64,000 nucleotides of DNA from Tetramitus jugosus (taxonomy: Eukaryota > Heterolobosea > Eutetramitea > Acrasida > Vahlkampfiidae), in contig OW569394.1 of assembly GCA_937625935.1 (NCBI GenBank), positions 248,001 to 312,000 on the forward strand, written 5' to 3'. Shown here in pieces: positions 1 to 13,200 of this stretch; within the stretch, counting starts at the first letter, position 1, and every line of letters begins with the position of its first letter. Below the pieces are notes generated by a model, which searched no databases, was not told the origin of the DNA, and saw nothing but the letters and a program-made list of their open reading frames with translations. The position numbers and the translations under genes were made by a program.

Positions 1-930
1 TTTTTATGGGGGGTGCGCGACGCGCCAAAAAATCACCAGTGGTTGCTTGAACCGATTACGGATCGAGGACCCAATGTGTTTGCGCTCGTGAATTGCGCCA
101 ATGGAAAATGCTTGGACGGAAATGTGCTCTTGTGTGCGCACGCAGATGAGCAACATCGAGCTCCATTCTTGGCTCCATTTCGTTCACTGGCTCAAGTGTT
201 GCCTAGTCAGTGTTGGGAGCTTACTCCTGTTCCTAGACATCTCATGTCTCGTTCTTCGAGCACTGCTCCCTTCTTGTCCAATGGCATTTACCAAATTACT
301 TCGTGTTCCTTGTCATCCTCTTCAGCAGCCAATGCTTTTGTGGATAATGATGAGAATGAGAATGATGATAGTAGAGAGCAACTAGCACCTCCTCTTCATC
401 CTGTGCAGCACAGCTGTCTCATTCATAGTGATCATGGTACCATGGGATTGGTGGATTGTTGGCAGACTCCTGCTGTTGTTGATGAGCAATCGTCATCATC
501 ATTGGCTTCCTCCTGTCTGTCGTTTTCAACATCGACATCCATCGACTTGAACAACACACTCTGGCGAGTCACTCTCGTGCACAACAATCAGTTCATGATT
601 GAAAAGTACAATGGTTATTCGACCAATAATCGATTGTTTATTTCGCATGAACCAGAGAGTGACAACAAGGTGGCTCTCAAGTGTTCTTCTGGTATCGGTG
701 CGACTGAACGTGGCATGTTTTGGCAATTGTTTCAAAGCGAGCTCGAAACAAGTTCGACCTTTGATCCTAATGCCTTCTTTGTTGTCAATGTGGAGAATGG
801 TCAGTGTTGGGATTCTGATGATTGCAAGATGGGTCTCAATGGATTTCCACTGGCTCCTCCAAGTCTCTCTCTCTTTGACTACAGAAAGCGGAATCCTTCT
901 TGCGTGTGGGTGTTTAGAAAACAGGAGTAG
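1..930 (+). CDS. Ricin-B-lectin-like (beta-trefoil) protein, 5' end outside window
   Basis: The reading frame is open from the left edge to TAG at 928-930 (about 309 residues), so the true start lies upstream. The visible protein has repeated beta-trefoil signatures: a QW..L element near the start, then blocks that alternate 'F.LVN..NG.CLD' and 'FFVVNVENGQCWD' with W-L and W-V elements (CWELTP, FWQLFQ, CVWVFR). This is the pattern of ricin-type carbohydrate-binding repeats, though the QxW motifs are degenerate. A low-complexity Ser/Asp/Glu linker lies around residues 100-125. No membrane span is visible. A sugar-binding module attached to an unseen N-terminal domain is the likely role, but this rests on fold-level pattern only. 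Confidence 0.6.
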   Translation, partial: FLWGVRDAPKNHQWLLEPITDRGPNVFALVNCANGKCLDGNVLLCAHADEQHRAPFLAPFRSLAQVLPSQCWELTPVPRHLMSRSSSTAPFLSNGIYQITSCSLSSSSAANAFVDNDENENDDSREQLAPPLHPVQHSCLIHSDHGTMGLVDCWQTPAVVDEQSSSSLASSCLSFSTSTSIDLNNTLWRVTLVHNNQFMIEKYNGYSTNNRLFISHEPESDNKVALKCSSGIGATERGMFWQLFQSELETSSTFDPNAFFVVNVENGQCWDSDDCKMGLNGFPLAPPSLSLFDYRKRNPSCVWVFRKQE

Positions 931-1258
931 TATAATAGTAGGTGATATACTGCTGCTGCAAAAAGATCATCAGATTTCCGTGTTCGATTGAAGATTTCAA
1001 AAAATCTCGTGAGTGGTCAATGATCGGCACTGCTTTGAGCAAGGTCAGACTGATCTAGTCGGAGTTATCGAGTCACCATCTACAACTTGTACAGCGAAAA
1101 ACACTGTGGTGTCTCAATTTCCAAAATACGCGAGAATTTTAGTTCTTCAAGGGGTAATTGAGAGAACTTACAGAAGAACAACAACAACAACGATTTCTCT
1201 CTTCTATTCATAACATATCTCTTTTAAATTCATTCGTTTTGTGAGCAGAAGAAAACAA
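931..1258. other. Intergenic region upstream of the giant receptor
   Basis: About 330 bp between the lectin-like gene and the giant receptor. I see no convincing coding region. It holds a short ACAACAACA run around 1181-1191 and AT-rich sequence just before the downstream ATG. It probably holds the 3' UTR of the left gene and the promoter of the right one. Confidence 0.5.
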
Positions 1259-4200
1259 ATGATGAAGAGAAACAAACGATCGTTGATTGAGAATAGCTCG
1301 CTATTATTCTGTCTCTTGTTTGTACATGTATATCTTTATTGTTGGTGCTTTGGAAATGTATCTGCAAGTAAGTTGAAATGATTATTCATGTACGATTATT
1401 GGTTGTTTATGTAACATAACATATTTTATTGTTGTTTTTGTTGTCTTCTCGTGACGGAAATGATGAGCTTAGATACGTATGATTGTTTTGGTGTGTTAGC
1501 GAACAATGCTTCTGTTTGTTCTTCCCATGGCTTCTGTGTTGCTGAGGATACTTGTATGTGTCATGATAATTATCAATTGCCACATTGTCAAGATAGGAGC
1601 AGTGGTCATGTGTTTGCAGCTGGAGACAACACCAATAATCAATTGGGGGATCCAACGCTGAGTGCGTTAGGTTCTCTGACGATGATTCGAGCGGGAGACT
1701 ACCTTGGTTTGATGAGAGTGGAGGCAGTGTCTGCTGGTGACGGTTTTTCTCTCGCTCTCACAACAAAAGGAGAAGTGTATGCCTGGGGTAAAAACACTAA
1801 TGCTCAGTTAGGACTTGGTTTCAATTCTGTTCGTGTCTCCACTCCTACTCTAGTGAGAGGTGACATTGCAAATAAGAGAATTGTTTCGATTGCTGCGTGT
1901 TTTATTCATGCATTGGCAGCAGATTCTGATGGCAATGTTTATTCATGGGGCTCTAACCAGGCAACTGAGGAAGGAATCCTTATGAGTGGTTGGCTTGGAT
2001 TTGGCCTCGGTTCAAGTCCAAACCTTCTACCTAAAAAGGTCTCTGCTTCCGCAGACTTTACCAATATTGTCAAAGTTACCTGTGGAAGGTATCACTCGGT
2101 TGCACTTAATTCTCTGGGTCTGTTATTTACATGGGGGGCAAGTGTGAGTGGCCAACTGGGTAAAGGGATAAGTCAATTGTCCACTGGAGTTCCGACCCAA
2201 ATTATGCTGAATTATTTAGGCGATTCACTCACCTGGATTGATGTGGCAGCTGGGAATAAGCATAATATCGCTCTAGATTCACAACGACGAACATTCACAT
2301 GGGGAGACAATTCATATTCCCAAACCTGTCATTCGCCGACTACATTAGCCTTTGGAACTCCAACGTTAGTTGTTGCCCCACATATTTTTTCTTTTGTTGA
2401 GGCATCATCAAGATCGACATACGGAATAGCCATTAATGGAGTCGCATACGCTTGTGGATATAATGGGAAAGGAGAGTCAGGAAGATCAGATCCTGCTCAA
2501 ATTACAATCGGACTCGTACAGGTCTCTCCAGAACCTCCACGATTCATCTTATCCGGATTCTCTGCCGAAAATGTTGTTGCGGTGGGAGCAACGACCAATC
2601 AATGGTATGGCTGGGGAAACAATAAGTATGGTCAATTCGGCATCAATTCAACAGGTTCAAATTATTTGGTTGCTCCCGAAATATCACCACCCTATCTCTC
2701 CAGCACCATCATATCAGCAAGTGTTGGAGCTACTCATACATTGTATCTGATAGATTCGATCACATGTTTCTCGATATACTCGGAAGATTCATTAGTGTGT
2801 TCGGGTCATGGCATTTGCACAGTGAGTGATATTTGTTTGTGTGACGCAGGTTTCACTGGATCTGATTGCAGCTTGCCTTTTTGTTTCGGAGTGAGTGCAT
2901 CTGAAGCAATGGTTTGCTCTGGTCATGGACAATGCTTGACTAGTGACACCTGTTTGTGTCATCAAGGTTATTCAGGAGAGAGTTGTGAAATAATGAACAA
3001 AGGTTTCTTGTATGCTTCAGGAAACAATAGCTACGGTCAGCTGTCAGATAATTATGGTTATATGTCCACACTCAGATTGATTCCGATTGTGTCATTGGCA
3101 TTTGCAGGGGTACCAGTGCACGGAGTCGCTTCTGGGTTCGATTACTCTCTGATATTGTTGTCCAACGGAATACTTTATTCAGTTGGAAGAAATGATCGTG
3201 GTCAATTAGGGGATAGAACTTACACCAATAGAAATTATCCTGTGATAACTTTCAGTGGAAATGCTGTCAGTATGTGTGCTGGAGTTTCTCATTCGTTGGT
3301 GATTGATCGTGATGGTCGAGTTTGGGCCTTTGGAGATAATTCATATGGTCAGTTGGCAACAGAAGGGTCAATAAGAGCAACGCCAATTCTAGTAGGAGGT
3401 ATTCTAGAGAACGAACGAGTTGTCTCAGTTTCATGTGGTGCTTTCCACAGCGTTGCATTGCTCAGGAATGGAACGATAGTTACCTGGGGGAGGAATAACC
3501 AAGGTCAGTTGGGAGATGGTACAATAACAGACACATTGTCTCCTCAAACAGTTTACTTGACAGGACTATTGTATAGAAGAAGGGCGTCTGCTATCTCAGC
3601 TGGTGGTGCATTTACAATGGCTATTGGAGATGAGGGTACGCTTTACAGATGGGGAGAAAACACAAATGGTCAGTTGGCCACTGGGACAACAACTCAGATC
3701 AAGACTCCAATTGCATTGACAGGACCTTTCGCATCAAAAACTATCACTGGAATCATTGCAGGTTCTCAGTGTTCATATGTCATTGCGGATGGTGATCTGT
3801 ATTCTTCAGGAGTAAATAGCAACGGTCAACTGGGAATTACGGGCACGCCAGCACTTACGACAGAATACACAATGATAGACATACCACTCGCAAGTAATGC
3901 ATCTTTACGCGCTAGTTTGTGTGATTCAACTGTTTCGTATTCCACTGCTGGTGCTATAGCAAACTCTGTCGCATACGTGTGGGGATACAATAGCGCAGGT
4001 CAATTGGGTATCGGTACAAAAAGCCAATCGAATGAGCCGAAAGAATATAATATCTATTTCCCAGATCGCCGAGTGGTGGACATGTCGCTGGGTTGCACTC
4101 ATTCATTGGTGTTGTACAACATGTCTCAATCATGCTTTGGCATTTTGGCTGATGAACCCCTCGTTTGTTCCCATCATGGAGATTGCACAGGTTTCGATCA

Positions 4201-7200
4201 GTGTTCTTGCTATAATGGATACAGAGGTGTGAAGTGTGAAGTTTTTGAATGCTATGGAGTTGCCCATGACAATTTTTCTTTTGTTTGTTCTGGACGAGGT
4301 GTGTGTATTGGTGTTGATGCTTGTGTTTGCCATGATGGATTCTCTGGTGCAAACTGTGAGAATATTATTCGAGGAATTGGATATGCTCTCGGTCGACATA
4401 ATGTTGGGCAACTGGCCAACGATGATGTGCCATCAACAGGTTTTTCATCGACACCTCTGCTAATTGGTGGTCAATTGTCCAAAAGATTTATTTCAAAGGT
4501 TGACGGGGGAGTTGATTTCTCGATTGCTCTAACGTTGGAGCTAGACCTATTCGCTTGGGGTTCCAACAACAAAGGCCTGTTAGGAGACGGAACCACTATA
4601 AACAAAGATAGACCTCATATTGTGTTGAATAATGTGATTGATTCTTGTGCTAGTGATGGAGCTGTTGTGGCACTAAGCACGAATGGAACCGTGGTAGTTT
4701 TCGGTGTGTCTGACAATCTACAAGGTTTCAACGTTTCAGGATATGACGGACAAGAAAAACCAAAATCTGTCGCCTGTGGAAAAACTCATTTGTTAATTTT
4801 GACGGACATCGGCACAGTTTATTCATATGATCTCGGAAGCAATGATCAACATGTGCAGAAGGTTTTGGGCTTAGAAAATATTCTCAAAATTGCTGCTGGT
4901 GATAATCATTCACTGGCGTTGGGATCATATGGTCAAGTGTATTCCTGGGGCAAGAACAATCGAGGTCAATTGGCTGACATGACCACTGAAGACAAATACG
5001 CTCCTGTGTTAGTTGTAGACTCGATCAAAAAAGAACTGATTGTGCATGTAGCCGCATCAACTGAGAGTTCTTTTGCGGTGACAAACAAGGGCGAAGTATT
5101 CTCATGGGGAAGCAATCTAAATGGCTTACTGGGTAATTCGTTGGTGTCTATGAATCGGCCATCTCCAGAAAGAGTAAAAAATCTCGAAGGAGTCCATATT
5201 ACATCAGTTGAAGCGAGTTCATCAGGTGCTTGGGTAGCAGCCATCTCCAGAACTGGAGCAGGGTTTGCGTGGGGTCGAAACACCTATTCGCAGCTGGGAG
5301 ATTCCTCCAACAAAGACAAGGTAGAACCAGTACCGATCGCTGCCAATAATCACTACTTTTCTGCTTACTTGGTAGGTGTTGGTGCTGCCAATTCGCACTC
5401 ATTGCTTTTATTCAATGGAACAGTTTGTCATGGAATTTTGTCTGATGATCCGCTCGTGTGCTCTAGTCGAGGAACTTGTGTGCATGAAAATCATTGTATT
5501 TGCAACGAGGGCTATTTCGGAACAGAATGCAACGAAACGACATGTTATGGTGTAAATTCGACCAATCCTATTGTTTGTTCAGGTCGAGGAGCGTGTATTG
5601 CCAAGGATATTTGTTCTTGCACGAATGGTGTATCCAGGGGCAGTAATTGTGAAATGGATGTGTGGGGATATCTCTTTGGAGTTGGTTCGAATATCAACGG
5701 ACAGCTTGGTGATAACACACAGGGCAGCCTTCGATCAATTCTAGGTCCGGTATTGCTGGATAAACGTGTGTCTTTTGTTTCATCGGGTAATGATTTCTCA
5801 TTAGCCATTACTGTAGATGGTCAACTGTATACTTGGGGTTTGAATGATTATTTCAATCTTGGACTAGGGGACCCCAAAACTGCGAGAAAAATCCCAGAGA
5901 AGTTGATGCCAACTTTATCCTTTGTTTCTGCTTCAGCAGCACAGTATCATGCTTCTGCAGTGACCACAGCAGGTGAGGTGTACACTTGGGGAGCTAACAC
6001 TCTTAATGGAGTCCTAGGTTGCACATACAGACAGTGTGGATTTTGTGATTTTTTATACGTACCATGTCTCGAGGATTCCTGTTGTTCAGATATCAAGTAT
6101 GGGAATACCAAACCGACAATCATCGGTCTATTGGGATTAGGATCATCTGGCTACTATCGAAAAACTCCTCAATTAGTGTCAGGTATCAACGGGAAAGCCA
6201 TATCTGTGGCATGCGGGGTACATCATTGTCTTGTTTTGACGAGCATTGGAGAAGTTTGGGCGTGGGGCGACAATACGTTTGGCCAATTAGGCAATGGTTC
6301 TTATGGAGAGAAGATGTATGCGTATACACCTGTTCGAGTTGCAAATTCATTGGAGAAGGGAGGTACACTCGATTCTGTTCGAATTGTTTCAATTGCTGCG
6401 GGATCTTATCACAGTATGGCCATCAGTTCCAACGGAGAGTTGTTCGTCTGGGGAAGAAACAATTTGGGCCAAATTGGAGATGGTATCGTCAGAGAATTGT
6501 CGAGATACCCAAAGCAAATAGTTGGGATAGTTGCCAAAACAATAACTGCTGGGGAAGCTTCTTCATTTGTCGTATCAGGAGATGGAAAAGTGTTCTCTTG
6601 GGGAAGCAATTCTAACTATCAATTAGGTGTCAATTCTACGATATCCCTATCGTACATACCGATGCGAGTACCATTGTCGTCCATGACAACATCAATAGAT
6701 GCCAGTAAATTTGGGGGAAACTATGTTTTGGTAGGTGATTCCCAAGGAGATGGCTATAGTTGGGGATATGGCGATTACTTTCAGTCACTATCCGGGCTCA
6801 TAAACAAAAGAATTACCCCCGGACCCACAGGAAAATACTATACAATTTCGAACACACAGACATTGTATACTAATCGATCCATTGTAGCTGTTTCCTCAGG
6901 TCCCAGGCACTCACTGCTTCTACTCTATTCGGTGTTTTGTCAGGGTTTGTATTCAGATGATCCATATGCTTGTTCGTCGAGAGGAATTTGCGTCTCAAAC
7001 GATACTTGTATGTGCGACTCTGGATACTATGGTGATGATTGCAGTGAGACGCAATGTCTTGGCGTGTTCTCTACTCATCCTTCTGTTTGCTCAGGTGTTG
7101 GAAGGTGTGTTGCCTATGACGTGTGTTCTTGTTCGATTGGTTATACTGGCGATAACTGTAGTGTCATGGTGTATGGTGATTTGTACTCTATTGGAAGCAA

Positions 7201-10200
7201 CGCTGGAGGTCAATTAGGTGATGATTCCTTGAATGATCACTCAAATATCACTCAAGCATATTCTCTTACCCCTAGGGAACAATTTAAATTCATTGACGCA
7301 GGGGTTGATTTTACAGTTGCACTCACCGGAAAGAGTAAGCTTTTTGTGTGGGGACAGAATTCATTTTATAACTTGGGAACTGGAACTCTTGCGAGCTCTC
7401 TCAGACCAATGAATATTCTTTCGTCTGACAGTATTGTGAGTGTATGTGCTGGGATATCTCATGGTGTTGCTGTCAATTCCGATGGGCAAGTTTTTTCTTG
7501 GGGCTCAAACACTGAAACTGGAACTTTCAATTGCCTCAATGACGCTACAAAGTCTTGCGCGGAAACAAGTTGCACTTGTACTTCTCCTTCATGGGTACCC
7601 CTCATTGCTGGAACCTTGGGATTGAGTGGGTATTATTATAGCAAAAAACCGACTCTACTGACTGCCTTAAGTTCAGAGCACATTGTTTCTGTGAGTTGCG
7701 GTTTACGTCATTCAGCTGCGTTGACAAAGAATGGCAAGTTGTATACCTGGGGGATGGGATCTCAAGGCCAACTTGGGTTGGGTGATTTATCCAAACAGTT
7801 TCTACCAGTGTTGGTTACCACCAAAGCGAATTATGTTCAAGTTGCCTCCGGAAGATACCACATGATTGCGCTCGGAGACAAGGGAGAAGTGTACATGGGG
7901 AGATAACAGCAAAGGTCAGCTGGGATATGGAAGTTCAGTTGCTAGTGGCTCTCCAATTCGAGTATTCACCAGGATTCATCGACTGCCTGTCATTCAAGTT
8001 GCTGCTGGCGATTACTCTTCTTATGCTCTTACCTCAGACGGTAACATTTATTCCTGGGGAGATAACAGTGTTGGTCAATTAGGGACAGGATCAACTTCAT
8101 CGCTCGCCATTCTACCAACTCTCGTGTCAGGATTAAAGGATGTAAAAATTTCATCGATTGGAGCCGGCTCGAACACTGTATTTGCAGTTGCTTCCAATGG
8201 CACGACTTACTCTTGGGGGTTGAATACGAATTACCAAGCCAATGATGGATCAAAGATTTCGAAGAATGTTCCAACATTAGTTGTGAATCCATTTCCCTCG
8301 AGAAAGATTGTTGGGGCATCATCTGGCAATGTTTTCAGTGTGTTTTTGTTAAACGGCACATATTGTTTTGGATATGCAAAGAATGATTCATCAGCGTGCT
8401 CCTCTCACGGTAGTTGCGAGGATACAGATACTTGTGTTTGTGAGGATAGTTACTCTGGGTTGGCATGTGAGATTACAACATGTTATGGATATAATAATAC
8501 CGATTCAAGAGTTTGCTCAGGCAGAGGAACATGCATTGCATTCAATCTTTGTGTGTGCGACATGTATTACATGGGAGATTTATGTGAATCATCCCGTTCT
8601 GGGTATCTCTATACAATTGGCAGTAATTCAGAGGGACAACTAGGTGATGACAGTTACGATGACAGATTATCCCTCAAACAACCAGCAGATCCTTTTTTAA
8701 GTTCAAAACGGATCAAGCATGTTGCTGCAGGATCACAAACATCCTTTGCCCTGACCGAAGATGGAGAGTTATATTCTTGGGGACAAGGACTAAAGTGGAC
8801 ATCTGGTGAAACGAACTTTGGCACTGCAAATGTAGGATTACTCGGAGACGGCACTATTGTACAAAGACGGACACCTCAAAGGATAATGGATTCATTCCCA
8901 AAAATTGTTCACATGTGTGTTAGTACATATCATGTGGCAGTTGTTGCTGAGAATAATCAAGTGTATTCTTGGGGTATTAATACTGTCTCTCAGAAACTAT
9001 CGTGCACTTTTGACACGTCCGTGTATCCAATCGCCACAACAAGTTGTCCTTGTCCTGGTGGATGTGGAGATAAATCAGGAGTGCTCGGTAATTCGTATTA
9101 CCACAGTAATATCCCCATATCTGTGTTTGCACTCCCTGGCAATTATCATGGGGACATCGTTGAGCTAGCATGTGGTACGGCACATACGCTAGCAAGAACA
9201 TCGAACGGATCAGTGTATGGTTGGGGTTACAACGCAAATGGGCAAATAGGAGATCCATCATACTATGGTACAATTGTTGTCTCCCCAACTTTACTCCAAT
9301 TAAATCAGATAGTCCTATCAATCTCAGCAGGTGAAACCTATTCGATGGCTTTGACAAGTCGCGGTAAGATTTATGTTTGGGGAGGAAACTCTCGAGGGCA
9401 GAGAGGAGATGGAACTACGAGAAGCAACAATTACCTTGCAAAGGAAGTTGATGGTGTTTTGAGCAACCAAGTAGTGATAAAGATTGCTGCTGGACGACAA
9501 ACACTCTATGCTATAACAAAAAATGGATATCTGTACGCTTGGGGAGATAACTCTAACGGTCAATTAGGATTAAATATCACTAATTCATTTGTTAGTCGTC
9601 CTTCGCAAGTGGTAATATTGAGAAATGTTTCAAGTCTCGCCACTGGCTTTTGGACTGACTCTGTTCAAGTATCGACCCGAACAGGTGAAAGTTACGCTTG
9701 GGGCAGCAATTATCTATCCCCGGAATTGAATGCCACGATTGTTAGATATCCTCTCGAAGTACCCAAGAGCCAAAAAAGGGTCATTCGTGCACTCTCTTTC
9801 GGATATTCACACTCACTGGTAGTGTTTGATGATGTATACTCTGATGGATGTTTTGGTGTCTCTTCGAATAGTTCCAATGTTTGTTCCGGGAATGGAACAT
9901 GTATAGATGTTGATACATGTTCTTGTCACCAAGGTTTTTCGGGACTTAAATGCGAGTTCACATCATGTTTTGGTTACAATATGACCGATACGAACAATGT
10001 GTGTTCAGGCAGAGGTGAATGTGTAGCTTTGAATATTTGTGAGTGTAACCCTGCTATGTGGTCTGGGGCGATGTGCCAAAATTTTGTTTGTTTCAATCTA
10101 TCGTCAGATAATCCTGATGTATGTTCAAGCAACGGAACTTGTATTGATGTTAATACTTGCGAATGTAGCCACGGTTTTTCAGGGAGTAATTGTGAATTTA

Positions 10201-13200
10201 CCTCATGCTTTGGTTATAACATGACCGATTTTGGAACTGTTTGTTCTGGGAGAGGCGAGTGCATTAGTTTAGATGCATGTACCTGCGATGAGGATGCGTG
10301 GGGATACGAATGCCAGAACCTTTCTTGTTTTGGTGTGCCATCTCAAGACGCTGATGTTTGCTCATCTAGAGGGTCTTGCATTGGACCAGGAGTGTGTAAC
10401 TGCTCTTCGGGTTATACGGGAGAATATTGTCAATTTGTTTTATGCCATGGTACAAGCTCCAATGATTCACAAGTGTGCAGTGGCCATGGTCACTGTGCAT
10501 CTCCTGATGTTTGCGTGTGTGAATCATCTCCTAGTCCAGGATATACTGGCGGAGATTGTAATTATCCAATCTGTTACAGCAGATATATTGATAAACTTGG
10601 ATCTAACGAAAGGGTAATCCCACAACCTCCACCGTTCTCGAATGATCTTATTCTTGCAATAGACAAAGTGTGCTCTGGTCATGGAGAGTGCATCTCACCC
10701 AACAACTGCAGTTGTGCTGAGGGATACACTGACTCTTTCTGCAGTACTCCTGTTTGTTTTGGGGTGAGTGCTACAGATCCAGTATCCTGTAATAATGGAA
10801 GCAATGGAACATGTGTCGCACCAAACAATTGCACTTGTTTGTTAGAATTCGATGCTCATGGAGATTGCACTCTGTTGACATGTTTCGGAAGGAATTCAAG
10901 CAGCAACCCATCATCATGCAACTCACATCTGAAACGAGGTAATTGCATAAATGTTGATGTGTGTGCTTGTGCTGAAGGATACGGTGGACTAGAGTGTGAA
11001 CAAACTGTGTGTAATGGAATTCTTGAGTACAATACAACACATGTGTGTCATGGAAGGGGTGAGTGTCAAGAACCTGATCGTTGTACTTGTCAATCTGGTT
11101 TCAATGGAACGGATTGTCAATTTGTGAGTTGTTTTGGAAAATTAGATATTGATCATTCTGTTTGTTCGGCGAGAGGTTTGTGTCATTCACCTGATCATTG
11201 TGTTTGTGATGCAGGTTATGGAGGAGAGGAATGTCAATACCTGCTTTGTCATGGTCAACTCTCTAATGACAGTTCGAAGGTTTGTTCTGGTCATGGTACA
11301 TGTGTCGCCATTGATGATTGTCAATGTTTCAAAGGATGGACAGGACTCAATTGCTCACAAGAAGTTATTTTGAATCCCGCATTAATAATTACACAAGAGA
11401 AAATTGGTGTTTGTGACAATATCGCACTTGTTGCCGTGTCAAATGAGACAATAGACAAATATTTGTGGTCACTTGTGTCAGGGAGTAATCAGGAGCAAAT
11501 CAATGATTTTCTCAAAGAATGGATGTTTAACTCATCAGTGATAATACCTTTTACGATGTTGAATGATACCGAATTCATTTTCAATCTCACCTTGATGAAA
11601 GATTCGAGAGTTAGTGCTCCTTCATCAATTCTCATCACAAGACAATTATCATCAATGTTTGAATTGTCTATCAAAGGTACTCCTCTTATTCCGGTGCACA
11701 TTGGAAAACCAATCATTATTGAAGGAGATATTAATCCAGTGTCGTGTATGATTGGTCAAAACGTGTCTTTTGTTTGGGAGCAGATTGAGGGTCAACGACT
11801 TTCATTTTCTCAAAATGAAAAGACTGTCATTCTTCCTTCGACGACTTTCATCTCTCTTTCACAACCTGAATTGAAACAAAAATTCTCACTGAGACTCACT
11901 GCGAGATCGGGACTGTTTGAAGAACATTCAAGTGTTACGATCAGACCCATTCCTACACCTCTGACTGCCTTCATCCAAGGAGGTGACAGAAAGGTGTCTG
12001 AGGTGGACGAGATTATTTTGGACGGAAGTCACTCGATTGATCCTGATAATACAAACGAACTATCAAGTTTTTCTTGGTTGATCCACGAAACTGATAAGAA
12101 CTCTACGGTTGAATTGCCAGATAATATCTCAAAGCACACGTCTATACTCATTATCCCTGCAAGAACGCTATCAATCGGAAAGTATCAATTTTCTCTAAAC
12201 TTTACGAAGTCATATAGAACTGATATACATTCAGTGATGATTCAAATCGTGTCAACATCAGTGGCCAACCTCAATGTTGTTCTCTTGACAGAAAATATTT
12301 ATGTTGCCAACAGGGCAAAACCAACAGTCATCAAATCAAGGGTAACCGGATCCAGAGGAAGAGTTCAATATCGATGGTCTGAAACATCAAACAAACTGAA
12401 ATTGATCACAGGCAAAACAATTGGAACATTCGAAGGCGCTCCAAATTTGATTCTCCTTGAAAATATCTTAACACCAGGAATCAACTACAGCTTCCAACTG
12501 AGTGTTAGCGATAGTTGGGGAAGTGAAGGAAAGGCAATTGTTACGCTCTCTGTGAGAGAGGCACCGCAAAAGGGGCAACTCGATGTTGTGAACAATAATA
12601 GTACATGGCTTTACTATCGGTTGACAGCATCTCAGTTTGGATATGAAGGTGAAATATTGAGATATCTGTTCGGTTATTATGACGAAGAAACGCCACAAAA
12701 GATATATGTTCCGCTTCAAGATAGACCCTCTCTTGGTAATACTCTAGACACCGCACTTCCAACAACTAAGAATGGAACATTGTTGGTGACAGTGTTTGTT
12801 TATGATTGGTTGGACGCAATGACGCAAGTGACCGTTCGAGTTAACACCTCGATATTACCTGGATATTCTGATGATGAATTAAAGCTCAAGATGCAATCAT
12901 TCCGAACCGATATTATCCAGGGAGAAAGTAATAATCGTGAATTAGTCAGTACGACAGCTAAAATTATCCTTACAACATTGAATAATCAGAAGAATATGAG
13001 CAAAGAAACATCTGCAATTGCAACAACAGTGAGAGAAGCGCTTATTGTCGCCTTGAACAACGCAACTAATAACATGGATCTGATGACTGAAGAATCGCTG
13101 CTGCAACAATCGACACTTTGTTATTTGTTGACATCAGATTCCTCTCAAACTTCGGACACTACACTTCGCACTGCTGTTTCATTTATTGAAAAATTAATCA

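Noticed and set aside
7866-7906. Programmed ribosomal frameshift in the giant receptor
   Set aside because: No slippery heptamer or downstream structure is evident, and loss of a conserved blade residue fits a two-base deletion better.
9845-11360. CRISPR-like regular repeats
   Set aside because: The periodic similarity is the EGF array of the receptor, not direct identical repeats with unique spacers.
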